Part shown: positions 53,830 through 61,763 of the stretch, in pieces | How the letters are laid out: every line of letters starts with the position of its first letter | How positions within the stretch are numbered: the first letter of the stretch is position 1 | Source of the DNA: CAILZL01 sp963791615 | GTDB taxonomy: Bacteria; Pseudomonadota; Gammaproteobacteria; Steroidobacterales; Steroidobacteraceae | Length of the DNA stretch: 64,000 nucleotides | NCBI GenBank assembly: GCA_963791615.1 | Contig: CAWBTE010000005.1 | Span: 62,001-126,000, forward strand | Direction of reading: 5' to 3' | Made by a program: the position numbers and the translations under genes | The notes under the pieces: generated by a model | Told to the model about the DNA's origin: nothing | Seen by the model: the letters and a program-made list of their open reading frames with translations, nothing else | Database searches by the model: none

Positions 53830-54882
53830 TCAGCGGTGGTGGGTGGCGAAAAACTCCAGCACCCGGGGCAGCATGGGCGGAATCATCGACATATGCGTAC
53901 CGTCCGGAATCTCTATGTAAGTGGGATTGAGACCCGCAGCCTTCAGCGTGGCAATTCCGGCCTGCGCTTCAGCGCCGTGAAATGCGGTATCCATGGAACC
54001 GGCGCCAATGATCAGTGGAATGCCCTTGATGCGCTGCGCTGGATAGTCCACGTAGCCGAAGCCACCTGACATGACCCCGAGACCCGCCCACTTGTCTGCA
54101 TACTTCTGACCCAAGTACCACGTGCCCATGCCGCCCATGGAGTGCCCCATCAAATAAATGCGCGAGGTATCGACCGCATATTCCTTCTGCACCAGGGCGA
54201 GCACGTTCATCACATCCTTTTCGCTCAGCTCATTAACTTTCGCGGCTTCCTCGGGTGTCCATTGTGGCCGTCTTTGCCCCACGAGGTTCGGCGCAACGCC
54301 GGGGTAGGTCACCGCAGGCTGCCTCGGCGTGAACATGGCTCCGTATGCGCCAAACTCGTTGTAGCCGAATGGTGTAACCAGAATGAATCCGTATTTTTCG
54401 AGCAAGTCAGGCGTTCCATACGCGGGCCTGAAGAAGTAGTTCTGCCGGGCGCCTGCACCGTGCAAAGCAACAACCAGCGGCAGCTTTGTTTTGCCGTCGT
54501 ATTTCTTCGGCACGTATAAATGGTAGGGCGACTCGACCCCGGCCTCCGCGAAATAGTAATGGCGCGCCTGCTCTCCGGTCGCTCCCGGGGTCTGCGGTTG
54601 TTTGGCCAACTCTTCACTCGACATTGGCGGCGGCCTCGGCGTACCTGCGCTCTGGGTCGCGGGTGTCTGCGCCAGACTAAAAAATGAAAGCAGGCAGGCT
54701 GCTATTAACCCGGCGGACAACAAGGTCTGGCATGGCGCTGCAAGTTCTTGTGTAGGGGCGGCTCGTGAGCCGCCCTCTTGCGTCTTTGAACACAGGAAGG
54801 GCGGCTCACGAGCCGCCCCTACGTCGGATAAGGTTGTCCGCCGGGTTAATAACGCTGTGCTCGCCCATATCTTGATATTCAT
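53830..54882 (-). CDS. Exported alpha/beta hydrolase (poly(3-hydroxybutyrate) depolymerase/esterase-like) with in-frame MITE in its signal peptide
   Basis: The ATG at 54882 has AAGGGGA 6 bases upstream. The encoded N-terminus MNIKIWASTALL is followed by 49 residues from a MITE and then by AACLLSFFSLAQTPATQ; without the insertion these join to a normal signal peptide. The mature protein has LPLVVALHGAGARQNYF, GFILVTPFGYNEFG, the nucleophile elbow GHSMGGMG, and GTHMSMIPPMLPRVLEFF near the C-terminal histidine, as in secreted PHB depolymerase-like esterases. Length 350 residues, of which 49 are foreign. Whether the insertion-bearing leader still exports is uncertain. It is transcribed toward the PepSY gene. 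Confidence 0.78.
   Translation of the reverse strand: MNIKIWASTALLTRRTTLSDVGAAREPPFLCSKTQEGGSRAAPTQELAAPCQTLLSAGLIAACLLSFFSLAQTPATQSAGTPRPPPMSSEELAKQPQTPGATGEQARHYYFAEAGVESPYHLYVPKKYDGKTKLPLVVALHGAGARQNYFFRPAYGTPDLLEKYGFILVTPFGYNEFGAYGAMFTPRQPAVTYPGVAPNLVGQRRPQWTPEEAAKVNELSEKDVMNVLALVQKEYAVDTSRIYLMGHSMGGMGTWYLGQKYADKWAGLGVMSGGFGYVDYPAQRIKGIPLIIGAGSMDTAFHGAEAQAGIATLKAAGLNPTYIEIPDGTHMSMIPPMLPRVLEFFATHHR
54704..54850. mobile_element. MITE-like element, 147 bp, in-frame inside a signal peptide (copy 2)
   Basis: Perfect ends TTAACCCGGCGGACAAC and GTTGTCCGCCGGGTTAA are flanked by TA on both sides, fitting a TA target duplication. The insertion plus one TA is 147 bases (49 codons) and leaves the reading frame of the 53830-54882 gene open. 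Inner palindromes match those of the copy at 12427-12573. No transposase is encoded. Confidence 0.88.
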
Positions 54883-54942
54883 TGTCTATCCCCTTCTCAA
54901 AGTACCGTTATGAAGAGCCTGACAGCGGCGCGAACGACCCCG

Positions 54943-55494
54943 TTACTTCATTGAGCGCATCTGCCTTGGGTTCCGTACAAATCGGACGGGTACCGGCTGC
55001 AGCCCCTGTTCCGACACGGGTAGCGTCTCGGTACTACGTTTTGGCACAGCATAGTAGCTGGGGCAGGCGTAGCGTTCTATATCGTGCTGGTTCAACGGAA
55101 ACGAACCGCAATTGGAGAAGCGTCGCCAGTGCGAATGATAAATGCCACATTGGTATTTGTTGTCTGATACCGGTTCCAGAAAAAAGCACTGCTTCTCCAT
55201 GCAGCAGTTGCCGCACTGCACGCAGGAACCGTGGATTTCATCGGGAATCTGCCATGCGCGCCCCGCTACGGCATTGAAGTAGTGCTGCAGCGGCCCTTGG
55301 CGCAGCGCCGCCAGATGCACGCGTGCCTTGCGCAGATTGACCCCGTAGTGCCGCACATAACGCCAGCGCATGAAAAAAACAGAAGCCAGCAGCGGCATCA
55401 GCGGCAGCAGGAGATACAGCATTGCAATGCAGAGTCGGGCGGCACACCAGGCCATGATCTTGCGCAAGGAGGTTCTCCGATTAACTGGGGCCAT
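54943..55494 (-). CDS. YkgJ-family cysteine-cluster protein with N-terminal membrane segment
   Basis: The 183-residue protein has a hydrophobic segment at residues 15-42 (WCAARLCIAMLYLLLPLMPLLASVFF) and then a soluble part with the motif SCVQCGNCCMEKQCFFL followed by YQCGIYHSHWRRFSNCGSFPL and YACPSYY. The CxxCGxCC motif plus later cysteines is the mark of the YkgJ/UPF0153 zinc- or iron-binding cluster family. It would face the cytoplasm or periplasm from the inner membrane. It is encoded alone, with no operon partner; a short A/T-rich intergenic region with a MITE-end fragment precedes the DctA gene. Function unknown. Confidence 0.8.
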   Translation of the reverse strand: MAPVNRRTSLRKIMAWCAARLCIAMLYLLLPLMPLLASVFFMRWRYVRHYGVNLRKARVHLAALRQGPLQHYFNAVAGRAWQIPDEIHGSCVQCGNCCMEKQCFFLEPVSDNKYQCGIYHSHWRRFSNCGSFPLNQHDIERYACPSYYAVPKRSTETLPVSEQGLQPVPVRFVRNPRQMRSMK

Positions 55495-55719
55495 TATTAT
55501 CGGTTAATAGTGTTACCGAAAATCTTCGAGTCAGGCTACTGAACTCTCTCGAAGAGCGGAACACCGAACTTAACCGGCTCAAACTTGGCTGATAGAAATT
55601 TGAACAGGCTCTTAAACGTCTATGCCATTCCCGATTTACAACCCCCGATATTTAAACGAATACCAGCTTGCCCGCGCCTTGCCGTGCTGGCGCTGCAGAC
55701 AATCCAGGGATCGCCTGCC

Positions 55720-56967
55720 TCACCCCAATCTTCTCTGTAACTCCTGCTCATCCAGTTCACCCTCCCACTTCGACACCACTACGGTGGCTACACCGTTGCC
55801 GATGAGATTGGTCAGTGCGCGGGCTTCAGACATGAAGCGGTCAATGCCGAGAATCAATGCGAGGCCGGCCACGGGAATGGTGGGCACGGCGCTTAACGTT
55901 GCGGCGAGGGTGATGAAGCCGCTGCCGGTGACGCCCGATGCGCCTTTTGAGGTGAGCAACAGCACGGCAAGGATGGTCAGTTGTTGCATCAGGGTCAGGT
56001 CGGTGTTGGTAGCCTGTGCGACAAAGATGGCGGCCATGGTGAGATAAATCGATGTGCCATCCAGATTGAACGAATAGCCAGTCGGAATCACCAGACCCAC
56101 CACGGGTTTGGAGCAACCCAGCTGCTCCAGCTTCAGTATCATGCGCGGCAACACCGTTTCAGACGAAGATGTGCCGAGCACGATCAGCAGCTCTTCCTTG
56201 ATGTAAACAATGAAACGCGTGATGCTGAAACCGGCCCAGCGCGCAATGCTGCCGAGCACAATGAAAATGAACAGCAGGCAGGTCAGATAGAACCCACCCA
56301 TCAGCTTGGCCAGTGGCACCAACGAAGCAATACCGTACTTGCCGATGGTGAAGGCCATCGCGCCGAAAGCCCCGATCGGCGCAAGCTTCATGATGAAGCC
56401 GACCACAATAAACAACGCATGCGCAAACTGCTCGATAAAGTTCACCGCAACTCGCGCGCGCTCGCCCGCGTGTGCAAAAGCAAACCCCAGCAACACCGAG
56501 ACCAGCAACACCTGCAGGATTTCACCCTTGGCGAACGCATCCACAACGGTGGTGGGAATGACATTGAGCAGAAATTCAACCGTGCCCTGTGTCTTGGCCG
56601 CGCTGGTGTAGCTGCCAAGCGCACTGGTGTCGAGTGTGCTGACATCAGCATTCATGCCCACGCCTGGCTTGAGCACATTCACCACGATCAGGCCAATGAC
56701 CAGTGCAATACTGCTGACCACTTCGAAATACAGCAGCGCCTTGCCGCCGACGCGGCCAATCTTTTTCATGTCCTGCATGCCGGCGATGCCAGTCACTACG
56801 GTGCAGAAAATGATCGGCGCAATCAGCATCTTGATCAGCTTGATGAAACCATCGCCCAGCGGCTTGAGCGCCGCTCCCGTCTCTGGCAGGTAATGTCCCA
56901 GCAGCACGCCCAGCACAATCGCCAGCAACACCTGTGCATACAGGGAGGTATAGATAGGTTTTTTCAT
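55720..56967 (-). CDS. dctA: Dicarboxylate/cation symporter of the DAACS family
   Basis: The 415-residue product is a full-length member of the dicarboxylate/amino acid:cation (Na+ or H+) symporter family. It has the eight-helix plus two hairpin plan: LYAQVLLAIVLGVLLGHYLP at the N-terminus, KMLIAPIIFCTVVTGIAGM, LGTSSSETVLPRMILKLEQLG (serine-rich hairpin 1), VIPTGYSFNLDGTSIYLTMAAIFVAQ, and SKGASGVTGSGFITLAATL (hairpin 2) with GIDRFMSEARALTNLIGNGVATVVVSKWEGELD. These are the substrate and cation contact segments. It probably imports C4-dicarboxylates such as succinate, but glutamate cannot be excluded from sequence alone. Preceded by the tRNA-Gly gene on the same strand. Confidence 0.85.
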   Translation of the reverse strand: MKKPIYTSLYAQVLLAIVLGVLLGHYLPETGAALKPLGDGFIKLIKMLIAPIIFCTVVTGIAGMQDMKKIGRVGGKALLYFEVVSSIALVIGLIVVNVLKPGVGMNADVSTLDTSALGSYTSAAKTQGTVEFLLNVIPTTVVDAFAKGEILQVLLVSVLLGFAFAHAGERARVAVNFIEQFAHALFIVVGFIMKLAPIGAFGAMAFTIGKYGIASLVPLAKLMGGFYLTCLLFIFIVLGSIARWAGFSITRFIVYIKEELLIVLGTSSSETVLPRMILKLEQLGCSKPVVGLVIPTGYSFNLDGTSIYLTMAAIFVAQATNTDLTLMQQLTILAVLLLTSKGASGVTGSGFITLAATLSAVPTIPVAGLALILGIDRFMSEARALTNLIGNGVATVVVSKWEGELDEQELQRRLG

Positions 56968-57007
56968 TGGTGATCCGCGCGAGTTATTGTTGATGCAGGG
57001 CGGAGGC

Positions 57008-57081
57008 TGGAGCGGGTGAAGGGAATCGAACCCTCGTATGAAGCTTGGGAAGCTTCCGTTCTACCATTGAACTACACCCGC
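57008..57081 (-). tRNA. tRNA-Gly (anticodon CCC)
   Basis: The 74-base gene, including encoded CCA, folds into a standard cloverleaf: 7-bp acceptor GCGGGTG/CACCCGC, D-arm with TAGTTCAATGGTAGA, anticodon stem GAAGC/GCTTC around the loop TTCCCAA (anticodon CCC), and T-arm with GGTTCGATTCC. It is nearly identical to the glyU-type tRNA of gammaproteobacteria and decodes GGG. It is on the minus strand directly upstream of dctA. Confidence 0.95.
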
Positions 57082-57198
57082 GTGATGCGTTGATTCTAGG
57101 GGGTGCCGTGCGACACGGCAATGTTCTTTTGTCGCACGTTTGGGTTGTCATGGGCGTTGTGGAATACTGCGGCTTCTTCCATATGGCCTCATGAAACC

Positions 57199-57693
57199 AT
57201 GAAACGAATTCTGTTGCTGATAGCGGTGGTCGCAGCTGCCTTGCTGAGCTATGTGCAGCAAGCCCCGCAAGACCCGGCCAGTTCCAGCCAGGGCAGCAGC
57301 CCTGCGCAGACACAGACGTCTGCATCCCGCACCGTCCCTGCTTCTGCAACGGCTGCTATCGCCACCGATGCCATAGAGCGCGCCTTCGCCGGGCAACGCA
57401 GTAACCTGCAAGTCGAAGTTCAGGGCAAAGTCAGCCGGGTGCTGAGCGATGACAATGATGGCTCCCGGCATCAACGCTTCGTGGTCGCACTGCCCTCCGG
57501 ACATACCGTTCTGGTTGCACACAATATCGACCTGGCCGATCGAGTGGCCGATCTTCAAAGCGGCGATACAATCACGCTATATGGCGAATACGAATGGAAT
57601 ACACAAGGCGGTGTGATGCACTGGACACACCATGATCCCGATGGCAGCCATGTCGACGGCTGGATCAAACATCGAGGACGCACTTACCAATAG
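57199..57693 (+). CDS. Exported DUF3465 protein
   Basis: The start is ATG 57199, beginning a short signal peptide MKRILLLIAVVAAALLSYVQQ; the frame open from 57103 overlaps the tRNA promoter side. The 164-residue protein has a Ser/Thr/Gln-rich linker (residues 25-55) and then the DUF3465 domain: VEVQGKVSRVLSDDNDGSRHQRFVVALPSGHTVLVAHNIDLADRVADLQSGDTITLYGEYEWNTQGGVMHWTHHDPDGSHVDGWIKHRGRTYQ. This is an OB-fold-like domain with several conserved histidines (RHQRF, MHWTHHDPDGSHVDGWI). Function unknown; the histidine-rich end may bind metal or nucleic acid. Confidence 0.85.
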   Translation: MKRILLLIAVVAAALLSYVQQAPQDPASSSQGSSPAQTQTSASRTVPASATAAIATDAIERAFAGQRSNLQVEVQGKVSRVLSDDNDGSRHQRFVVALPSGHTVLVAHNIDLADRVADLQSGDTITLYGEYEWNTQGGVMHWTHHDPDGSHVDGWIKHRGRTYQ

Positions 57694-57730
57694 CTATTTA
57701 CCAGAATGGTGCTTCCCTAACGGATTTATC

Positions 57731-57798
57731 GTAGGGGCGATTCGTGAATCGCCCTGCTTGTTTCGGCTTCCAGAGGACGGCTCACGAGCCGCCCCTAC
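57731..57798. repeat. REPIN-like inverted pair, GTAGGGGCG...CGCCCCTAC
   Basis: Two palindromes in inverted orientation (GTAGGGGCGATTCGTGAATC and GCTCACGAGCCGCCCCTAC, with one inner mismatch region) over 68 bp. It shares its outer arms with 18072-18140 and the MITE interiors. It lies between the converging DUF3465 and MAPEG genes and may end transcription from both sides. Confidence 0.75.
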
Positions 57799-57838
57799 TC
57801 GAACCGCAACCGGACTAAAAACGCAATGAAGCATCTCA

Positions 57839-58228
57839 TCACTGGCTGACCAGACCCTTCACCACTCCCACCAGTCCCGCAACAAACAGCAGCAGCGTCG
57901 GTGCAATGCTGATCATGTAACCCAGATGACGCTGCTTGGGTTCGGCCACATAGCCGCGCAGATACACCATGCGCCCCACCAGGTACACCGCGCCCAGCAC
58001 CGCCATCCACTGCGGTGACCAGTACTGGGCCGCGATCCAGAGCGACGGCAGAAACAGCACCAGCGTTTCAAGCGTGTTCATCTGCACCCGATAGTAGCGC
58101 TCGAATACTTCATGCCCGGTAGTGGCAGGCGCTTTCACGCCATAACGCGCCCGCGCGCGGGCGACCAGCCCGCCAAACGCAAAAAACTGCAACACGGCCA
58201 GCAAGGTAATCAGTTGTACCCAGATCAT
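57839..58228 (-). CDS. MAPEG family membrane protein
   Basis: The 129-residue protein has four hydrophobic segments and the MAPEG pattern: ITLLAVLQFFAFGGLVARARARYGVKAPATTGHEVFERYYRVQMNTLETLVLFLPSLWIAAQYW, then AVLGAVYLVGRMVYLRGYV and MISIAPTLLLFVAGLVGVV. The E-R-Y-Y-R-V-Q-M-N-T-L-E-T stretch in the second segment is the family signature. Bacterial members act in glutathione or eicosanoid-like redox chemistry of the membrane. No signal peptide. Divergent from the pilin-accessory gene at 58370. Confidence 0.88.
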   Translation of the reverse strand: MIWVQLITLLAVLQFFAFGGLVARARARYGVKAPATTGHEVFERYYRVQMNTLETLVLFLPSLWIAAQYWSPQWMAVLGAVYLVGRMVYLRGYVAEPKQRHLGYMISIAPTLLLFVAGLVGVVKGLVSQ

Positions 58229-58369
58229 TTGTTTGCCTCGTTATCAATCTTTCATTTCAGGACAGGGCGCCGGCTATGATGCGCTAATTATTCGCATTGG
58301 ATCACCACGTTTGGCGACACCGATTGCGCTGCCTATAATTCTTCATCACCTCAACTGCACGCCACTACC

Positions 58370-59119
58370 ATGACCCGCATTCGCGCCGCCCTGACCCATC
58401 TGCTGATCAGCGCCACCTTGTCAGCCATCGTGATCTGCCTGCTGCTGTTCGGCTGGTACCCGCTGCCGTTCTTCTGGGCGCTGGGCGGCCTGATGCTGTT
58501 GATCCTGATTGTCGGCATCGATGTCGTGCTGGGCCCGGTCATGACCCTGATCCTGTTCAATCCAGAAAAGTCACGTCGTGAACTGATACTCGACTTGAGC
58601 CTGATTGCCATCGTGCAGATTTCGGCACTGGGCTATGGCTTGTACTCCGGCTATGTCAGCCGGCTGGTATACGGCGTGTTCGATGGGAAAGTATTTCAGC
58701 TGGTGCAGGCCAGCGAAATTCCGCCCAAATTCGTGCTTGAGGCAAAGCGGCCGGAATTTCGTAGCCTGTCACAGGTTGGGCATGGCTATATCGCCACAGT
58801 CGTGCCCGATACCGAGCAAGCCGCGAGTGACATGACCTTCTTCAGGGCGCTGGGCGTAGGCCCGCAGAATCTGCCGGATTTCTATGTACCGCTGTCAGAA
58901 GTCACCGGGCAGTTGCGTCAGGCATCAATCCCGATACAGCAGCTACAGAGCAAACATGCATCACTGGCAGACAACATAAATGATGCAGTCAAATCAGCCG
59001 GGCTTGCCCCGGACGAGGTAGCTGTCGTGCCCTTCAATGTCAGAACCAGCATCTACACGGCGGTAGTCAACATGAAAACCGTAACCATGCTGAAAGTGAT
59101 TGCGGAAAATCCTGACTGA
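58370..59119 (+). CDS. TfpX/TfpZ-family type IV pilin accessory protein
   Basis: The 249-residue protein has three or four N-terminal hydrophobic segments (ALTHLLISATLSAIVICLLLF, LPFFWALGGLMLLILIVGIDVVLGPVMTLILF, LILDLSLIAIVQISALGYGLYSG) with the family motif GWYPLPFF and VVLGPVMTLILFNPEKS. These match the TfpX/TfpZ accessory proteins encoded next to pilins in Xanthomonas, Pseudomonas and relatives. A soluble C-terminal half of about 130 residues follows with the VYGVFDGKVFQLV region. No pilin gene lies nearby in the window, so it stands alone. It helps pilin maturation or stability. Confidence 0.83.
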   Translation: MTRIRAALTHLLISATLSAIVICLLLFGWYPLPFFWALGGLMLLILIVGIDVVLGPVMTLILFNPEKSRRELILDLSLIAIVQISALGYGLYSGYVSRLVYGVFDGKVFQLVQASEIPPKFVLEAKRPEFRSLSQVGHGYIATVVPDTEQAASDMTFFRALGVGPQNLPDFYVPLSEVTGQLRQASIPIQQLQSKHASLADNINDAVKSAGLAPDEVAVVPFNVRTSIYTAVVNMKTVTMLKVIAENPD

Positions 59120-59157
59120 TTTGCACGCTGTATCAGTAGATATGAGTCCGGCAGAAC

Positions 59158-59814
59158 TCAGGCCTTGGGGTTTTCTTCACGCAGCGTCTGCAACGCAGCC
59201 CACGCCAGCGGCAGCAACGACACCACAATGATGATGATGGTCACTACACCGAAGTTGTTCTTGATGATGGGCACATTGCCAAACAGGTAACCGCCCCAGA
59301 TGAAGGAGGTCACCCAGCCGATACCGCCCAGCAGGTTGTACTTCAGGAACTGCAAACGGTGCATGCGGCCGACGCCCGCCACAAACGGCGCGAAGGTGCG
59401 GATGATGGGCAGGAAGCGCGACAGGACAATGGCCATGCCGCCATGTTTGTCATAGAAGGCCTGGGTCTTGAGCAGGTACTCCTGCTTCAACCAGCGGAAC
59501 TGGCCACTGAATGCCCGGGGCCCGATGTAGCTGCCAATGCGAAAATTCACTTCGTTGCCCAGCACGGCGGCAATCATCAGCAGAATCCAGATGAGCGTGG
59601 CATTCAAGGTGCCGGTCTGATCCACAGCGGCCAGTGCGCCGACGGCAAACAACAGCGAATCACCGGGCAGGAATGGCGTCACCACCAGACCCGTCTCAGC
59701 AAAGATGATCAGGAACAGGATGCCGTACACCCAGTACTGATAGGCCGACACCAGCTCGGTGAGGTGCTTGTCGAGATGCAGCACCAGGTCAATAAACCAG
59801 GCAATCAATTCCAT
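59158..59814 (-). CDS. DedA-family membrane protein
   Basis: The 218-residue product matches the DedA family (membrane proteins that scramble or transport lipids and affect proton gradients). Signature regions: FAETGLVVTPFLPGDSLLFAVGALA near residue 45, then the re-entrant loop FRIGSYIGPRAFSGQFRWLKQEYLLKTQAFYDKHGGMAIVLSRFLPIIRTFAPFVAGVGRMHRLQFLKYNLLGGIGWV with the conserved arginine pair R-F-L-P-I-I-R-T and F-A-P-F-V-A-G-V-G. Five hydrophobic segments are present. Its stop lies next to the pilin-accessory gene, and it is followed upstream by panD 18 bases away on the same strand. Confidence 0.92.
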   Translation of the reverse strand: MELIAWFIDLVLHLDKHLTELVSAYQYWVYGILFLIIFAETGLVVTPFLPGDSLLFAVGALAAVDQTGTLNATLIWILLMIAAVLGNEVNFRIGSYIGPRAFSGQFRWLKQEYLLKTQAFYDKHGGMAIVLSRFLPIIRTFAPFVAGVGRMHRLQFLKYNLLGGIGWVTSFIWGGYLFGNVPIIKNNFGVVTIIIIVVSLLPLAWAALQTLREENPKA

Positions 59815-59831
59815 ATTCGTGTGCTACCCGT

Positions 59832-60203
59832 TCACGCCGCGTGGGCGCGTTTGATCTGTGTGATGTGATTGCCTGCATCCAGCAGAACAATGGTCGGATG
59901 ATAAGCAGCAAGCTCCGCTTCGCTGTAAGTTGAATACGCACAGATGATCAGCAGATCGCCGACCGCCGCCTTGCGTGCTGCCGCACCGTTGAGCGAAACC
60001 TCATTGGAGCCCCGCGCTGCCTTGATGATGTAAGTAGTAAATCGCTCGCCATTGTTGATGTTGTACAGCTCGATGTACTGGAACTCGCGCAGACCGGCAG
60101 CGTCGAGCAAGGCTTCATCAATGCCACAGGAACCTTCGTAGTGAAGGTCGGCATGAGTCACCGTAGCGCGGTGCAGCTTGGCCTGGAGCAGGGTGCGCAA
60201 CAT
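59832..60203 (-). CDS. panD: Aspartate 1-decarboxylase, pyruvoyl-dependent
   Basis: The 123-residue protein has the full PanD pattern: MLRTLLQAKLHRATVTHADLHYEGSCGIDEALLDAAGLREFQYIELYNINNGERFTTYI. The autocatalytic site is Gly24-Ser25, within YEGSCG, where cleavage makes the pyruvoyl group. Lys9 and Tyr58-type residues that line the active site are in the expected places, and the ERFTTYI segment follows. It makes beta-alanine from aspartate for pantothenate and CoA. The gap to the DedA gene is 17 bases and the LOG gene starts 60 bases before, so the three could share a transcript. Confidence 0.97.
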   Translation of the reverse strand: MLRTLLQAKLHRATVTHADLHYEGSCGIDEALLDAAGLREFQYIELYNINNGERFTTYIIKAARGSNEVSLNGAAARKAAVGDLLIICAYSTYSEAELAAYHPTIVLLDAGNHITQIKRAHAA

Positions 60204-60263
60204 AAATACCTGGTCAGTCAGGAAATCAGGGGGCCGCCACGTTGCAGTGCGAGGCCTTTGATG

Positions 60264-60845
60264 TCAAGCCGGACCGAGTGAGGGAGCGGGTGACAGCGCC
60301 GCCAGCAACGCTTCCGGTTTATCGTCAAGTCGCAGCAGCGCCCGATGCGGAGCGCGCATGAAACCATCGGTCACTGCGCGATCCAGAAACGCCAGCAGAT
60401 GATCGAAATACCCCTGGGTGTTCAGCAATCCGCAAGGCTTGGCCTGCAGACCGAGTTGCGTCGCCGTCCACACCTCGAACAACTCATCCAGCGTACCGAT
60501 GCTGCCGGGCAAGGCGATGAAGGCATCGGATAAAGCCATCATCCGGTCCTTGCGCTCCGCCATGGTTTCCACCACCTGTAACTCGGTGAGCCCGTGATGA
60601 CCCAGTTCCTTGTCCATCAGCAGACGCGGAATCACGCCAATCACCTTGCCACCTGCGGCCAGCGCCGCGTCGGCCACACTGCCCATCAAGCCGATCTGCG
60701 CGCCGCCATACACCAGCGTGATGTCACGCTGCGCCAGCAAACCGCCCATCTCCCACGCCGCGCGTGTGTAAGCCGGATCGCTGCCGGCGCTGGAGCCACA
60801 GAACACACCAATTGATTTAAGTGAATGAGAACCTGCCGCATACAT
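60264..60845 (-). CDS. LOG-family protein (cytokinin-activating phosphoribohydrolase-like)
   Basis: The start at 60845 (MYAAGSHSLKSIGVFCGSS) follows GGAAG by 6 bases; the frame is open from 60863. The 193-residue protein matches the TIGR00730 Rossmann-type LOG family: GVFCGSSAGSDPAYTRAAWEMGGLLAQRDITLVYGGAQIGLMGSVADAALAAGGKVIGVIP near the N-terminus, MAERKDRMMALSDAFIALPGSIGTLDELFEVWTATQLG in the middle. The PGGxGTxxE motif is PGSIGTLDE here, with the second Gly replaced by Ser. Family members hydrolyse nucleoside 5'-monophosphates at the N-glycosidic bond. It lies 21 bp after the trpA stop. Confidence 0.88.
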   Translation of the reverse strand: MYAAGSHSLKSIGVFCGSSAGSDPAYTRAAWEMGGLLAQRDITLVYGGAQIGLMGSVADAALAAGGKVIGVIPRLLMDKELGHHGLTELQVVETMAERKDRMMALSDAFIALPGSIGTLDELFEVWTATQLGLQAKPCGLLNTQGYFDHLLAFLDRAVTDGFMRAPHRALLRLDDKPEALLAALSPAPSLGPA

Positions 60846-60866
60846 GGCGTGCTTCCGCTGCAAGGT

Positions 60867-61637
60867 CTAACCGCGCAGAGCCCGGAGAAACGCCTCGGGA
60901 TCTTCACCCCGCTCCAGCACCTCCACCAGTGCCGAGCCCACCACAACGCCATCCACATGACCCGTCATCAGCTGCACTTGTTCATGACTGCGAATACCGA
61001 AGCCCGCACACACGGGCGCATGGGACAGTGCCTTCACCTTGTCCATGTAGCCGAGCACTTCTTCCGGCACCGCCACATTCTTGCCAGTGGTGCCGGTCAT
61101 GGTGACAGCATAGACAAAACCTTCGGCCTGCTGGCACAACATCTTCAAACGATCATCGGGTGTCACGGGCGTCACCATCTGCACCAGCGCCAGACCCTGT
61201 GCATCCAGCGCGGCGCGAATGTCGGCGCTTTCCTCAAAGGGCAGATCCGGCACGATGAATCCTGATACACCGGCGTCGCGTGCGGCCTGCGGCAGACGAT
61301 CAAAGCCATAGGCCAGCAACGGATTGAGATAGCTCATCAGCAGGATGGGTGCTTTGGGTTTCTGCGTCGCAGCCTTGAGCGTATTCAATATCCACTTCAG
61401 CGAGACACCCTTGGCCAGCGCCACGCGGCTGGAGCGCTGAATGGTCAGTCCATCGGCCATGGGATCAGAGAACGGTACGCCGATCTCCACCACATCGGCG
61501 ACACCCGCTACTTTGCACAGCAGGTCATGGAAGTGATCCGGCTCGGGGAAGCCACCGGTAAGAAAGGCAACGATGGCGGGACGGCCCGCAACAGTTGCGT
61601 TTCGAATCGAGTCAGCAATTTTTTCGCGTGGCAGCAT
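60867..61637 (-). CDS. trpA: Tryptophan synthase alpha subunit
   Basis: The 256-residue protein has the trpA motifs VVEIGVPFSDPMADG (catalytic Glu of EIGVPF and Asp of SDPMAD), AKGVSLKWIL, PILLMSYLNPLLAYG, GVSGFIVPDLPFEESAD, VTPVTPDDRLKMLCQQAEGFVYAVTMTGTTG and CAGFGIRSHEQV. A minor deviation is DGLTIQ in place of the usual DGPTIQ. It cleaves indole-3-glycerol phosphate to indole and glyceraldehyde 3-phosphate and passes indole to TrpB. It is transcribed with trpF-trpB, though a REPIN lies between the trpB and trpA genes. Confidence 0.95.
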   Translation of the reverse strand: MLPREKIADSIRNATVAGRPAIVAFLTGGFPEPDHFHDLLCKVAGVADVVEIGVPFSDPMADGLTIQRSSRVALAKGVSLKWILNTLKAATQKPKAPILLMSYLNPLLAYGFDRLPQAARDAGVSGFIVPDLPFEESADIRAALDAQGLALVQMVTPVTPDDRLKMLCQQAEGFVYAVTMTGTTGKNVAVPEEVLGYMDKVKALSHAPVCAGFGIRSHEQVQLMTGHVDGVVVGSALVEVLERGEDPEAFLRALRG

Positions 61638-61666
61638 AAGGTTATTCCAACAGACTCATCGCTCAT

Positions 61667-61746
61667 CGTAGGTTGGGCTGAGTCTTCGAAGCCCAACGAC
61701 TCTGTTGACTACGCAGTTGGGCTTCGAAGACTCAGCCCAACCTACG
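61667..61746. repeat. REPIN-like inverted pair between trpB and trpA
   Basis: Perfect 31-bp arms begin CGTAGGTTGGGCTGAGTCTT and end with the reverse complement at 61746, with an 18-base loop. It lies between the trpB stop (61764) and the trpA start (61637), so it is transcribed in the operon and could stabilise or end part of the message. Confidence 0.85.
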
Positions 61747-61763
61747 TGGAAGAAACGCATCAG

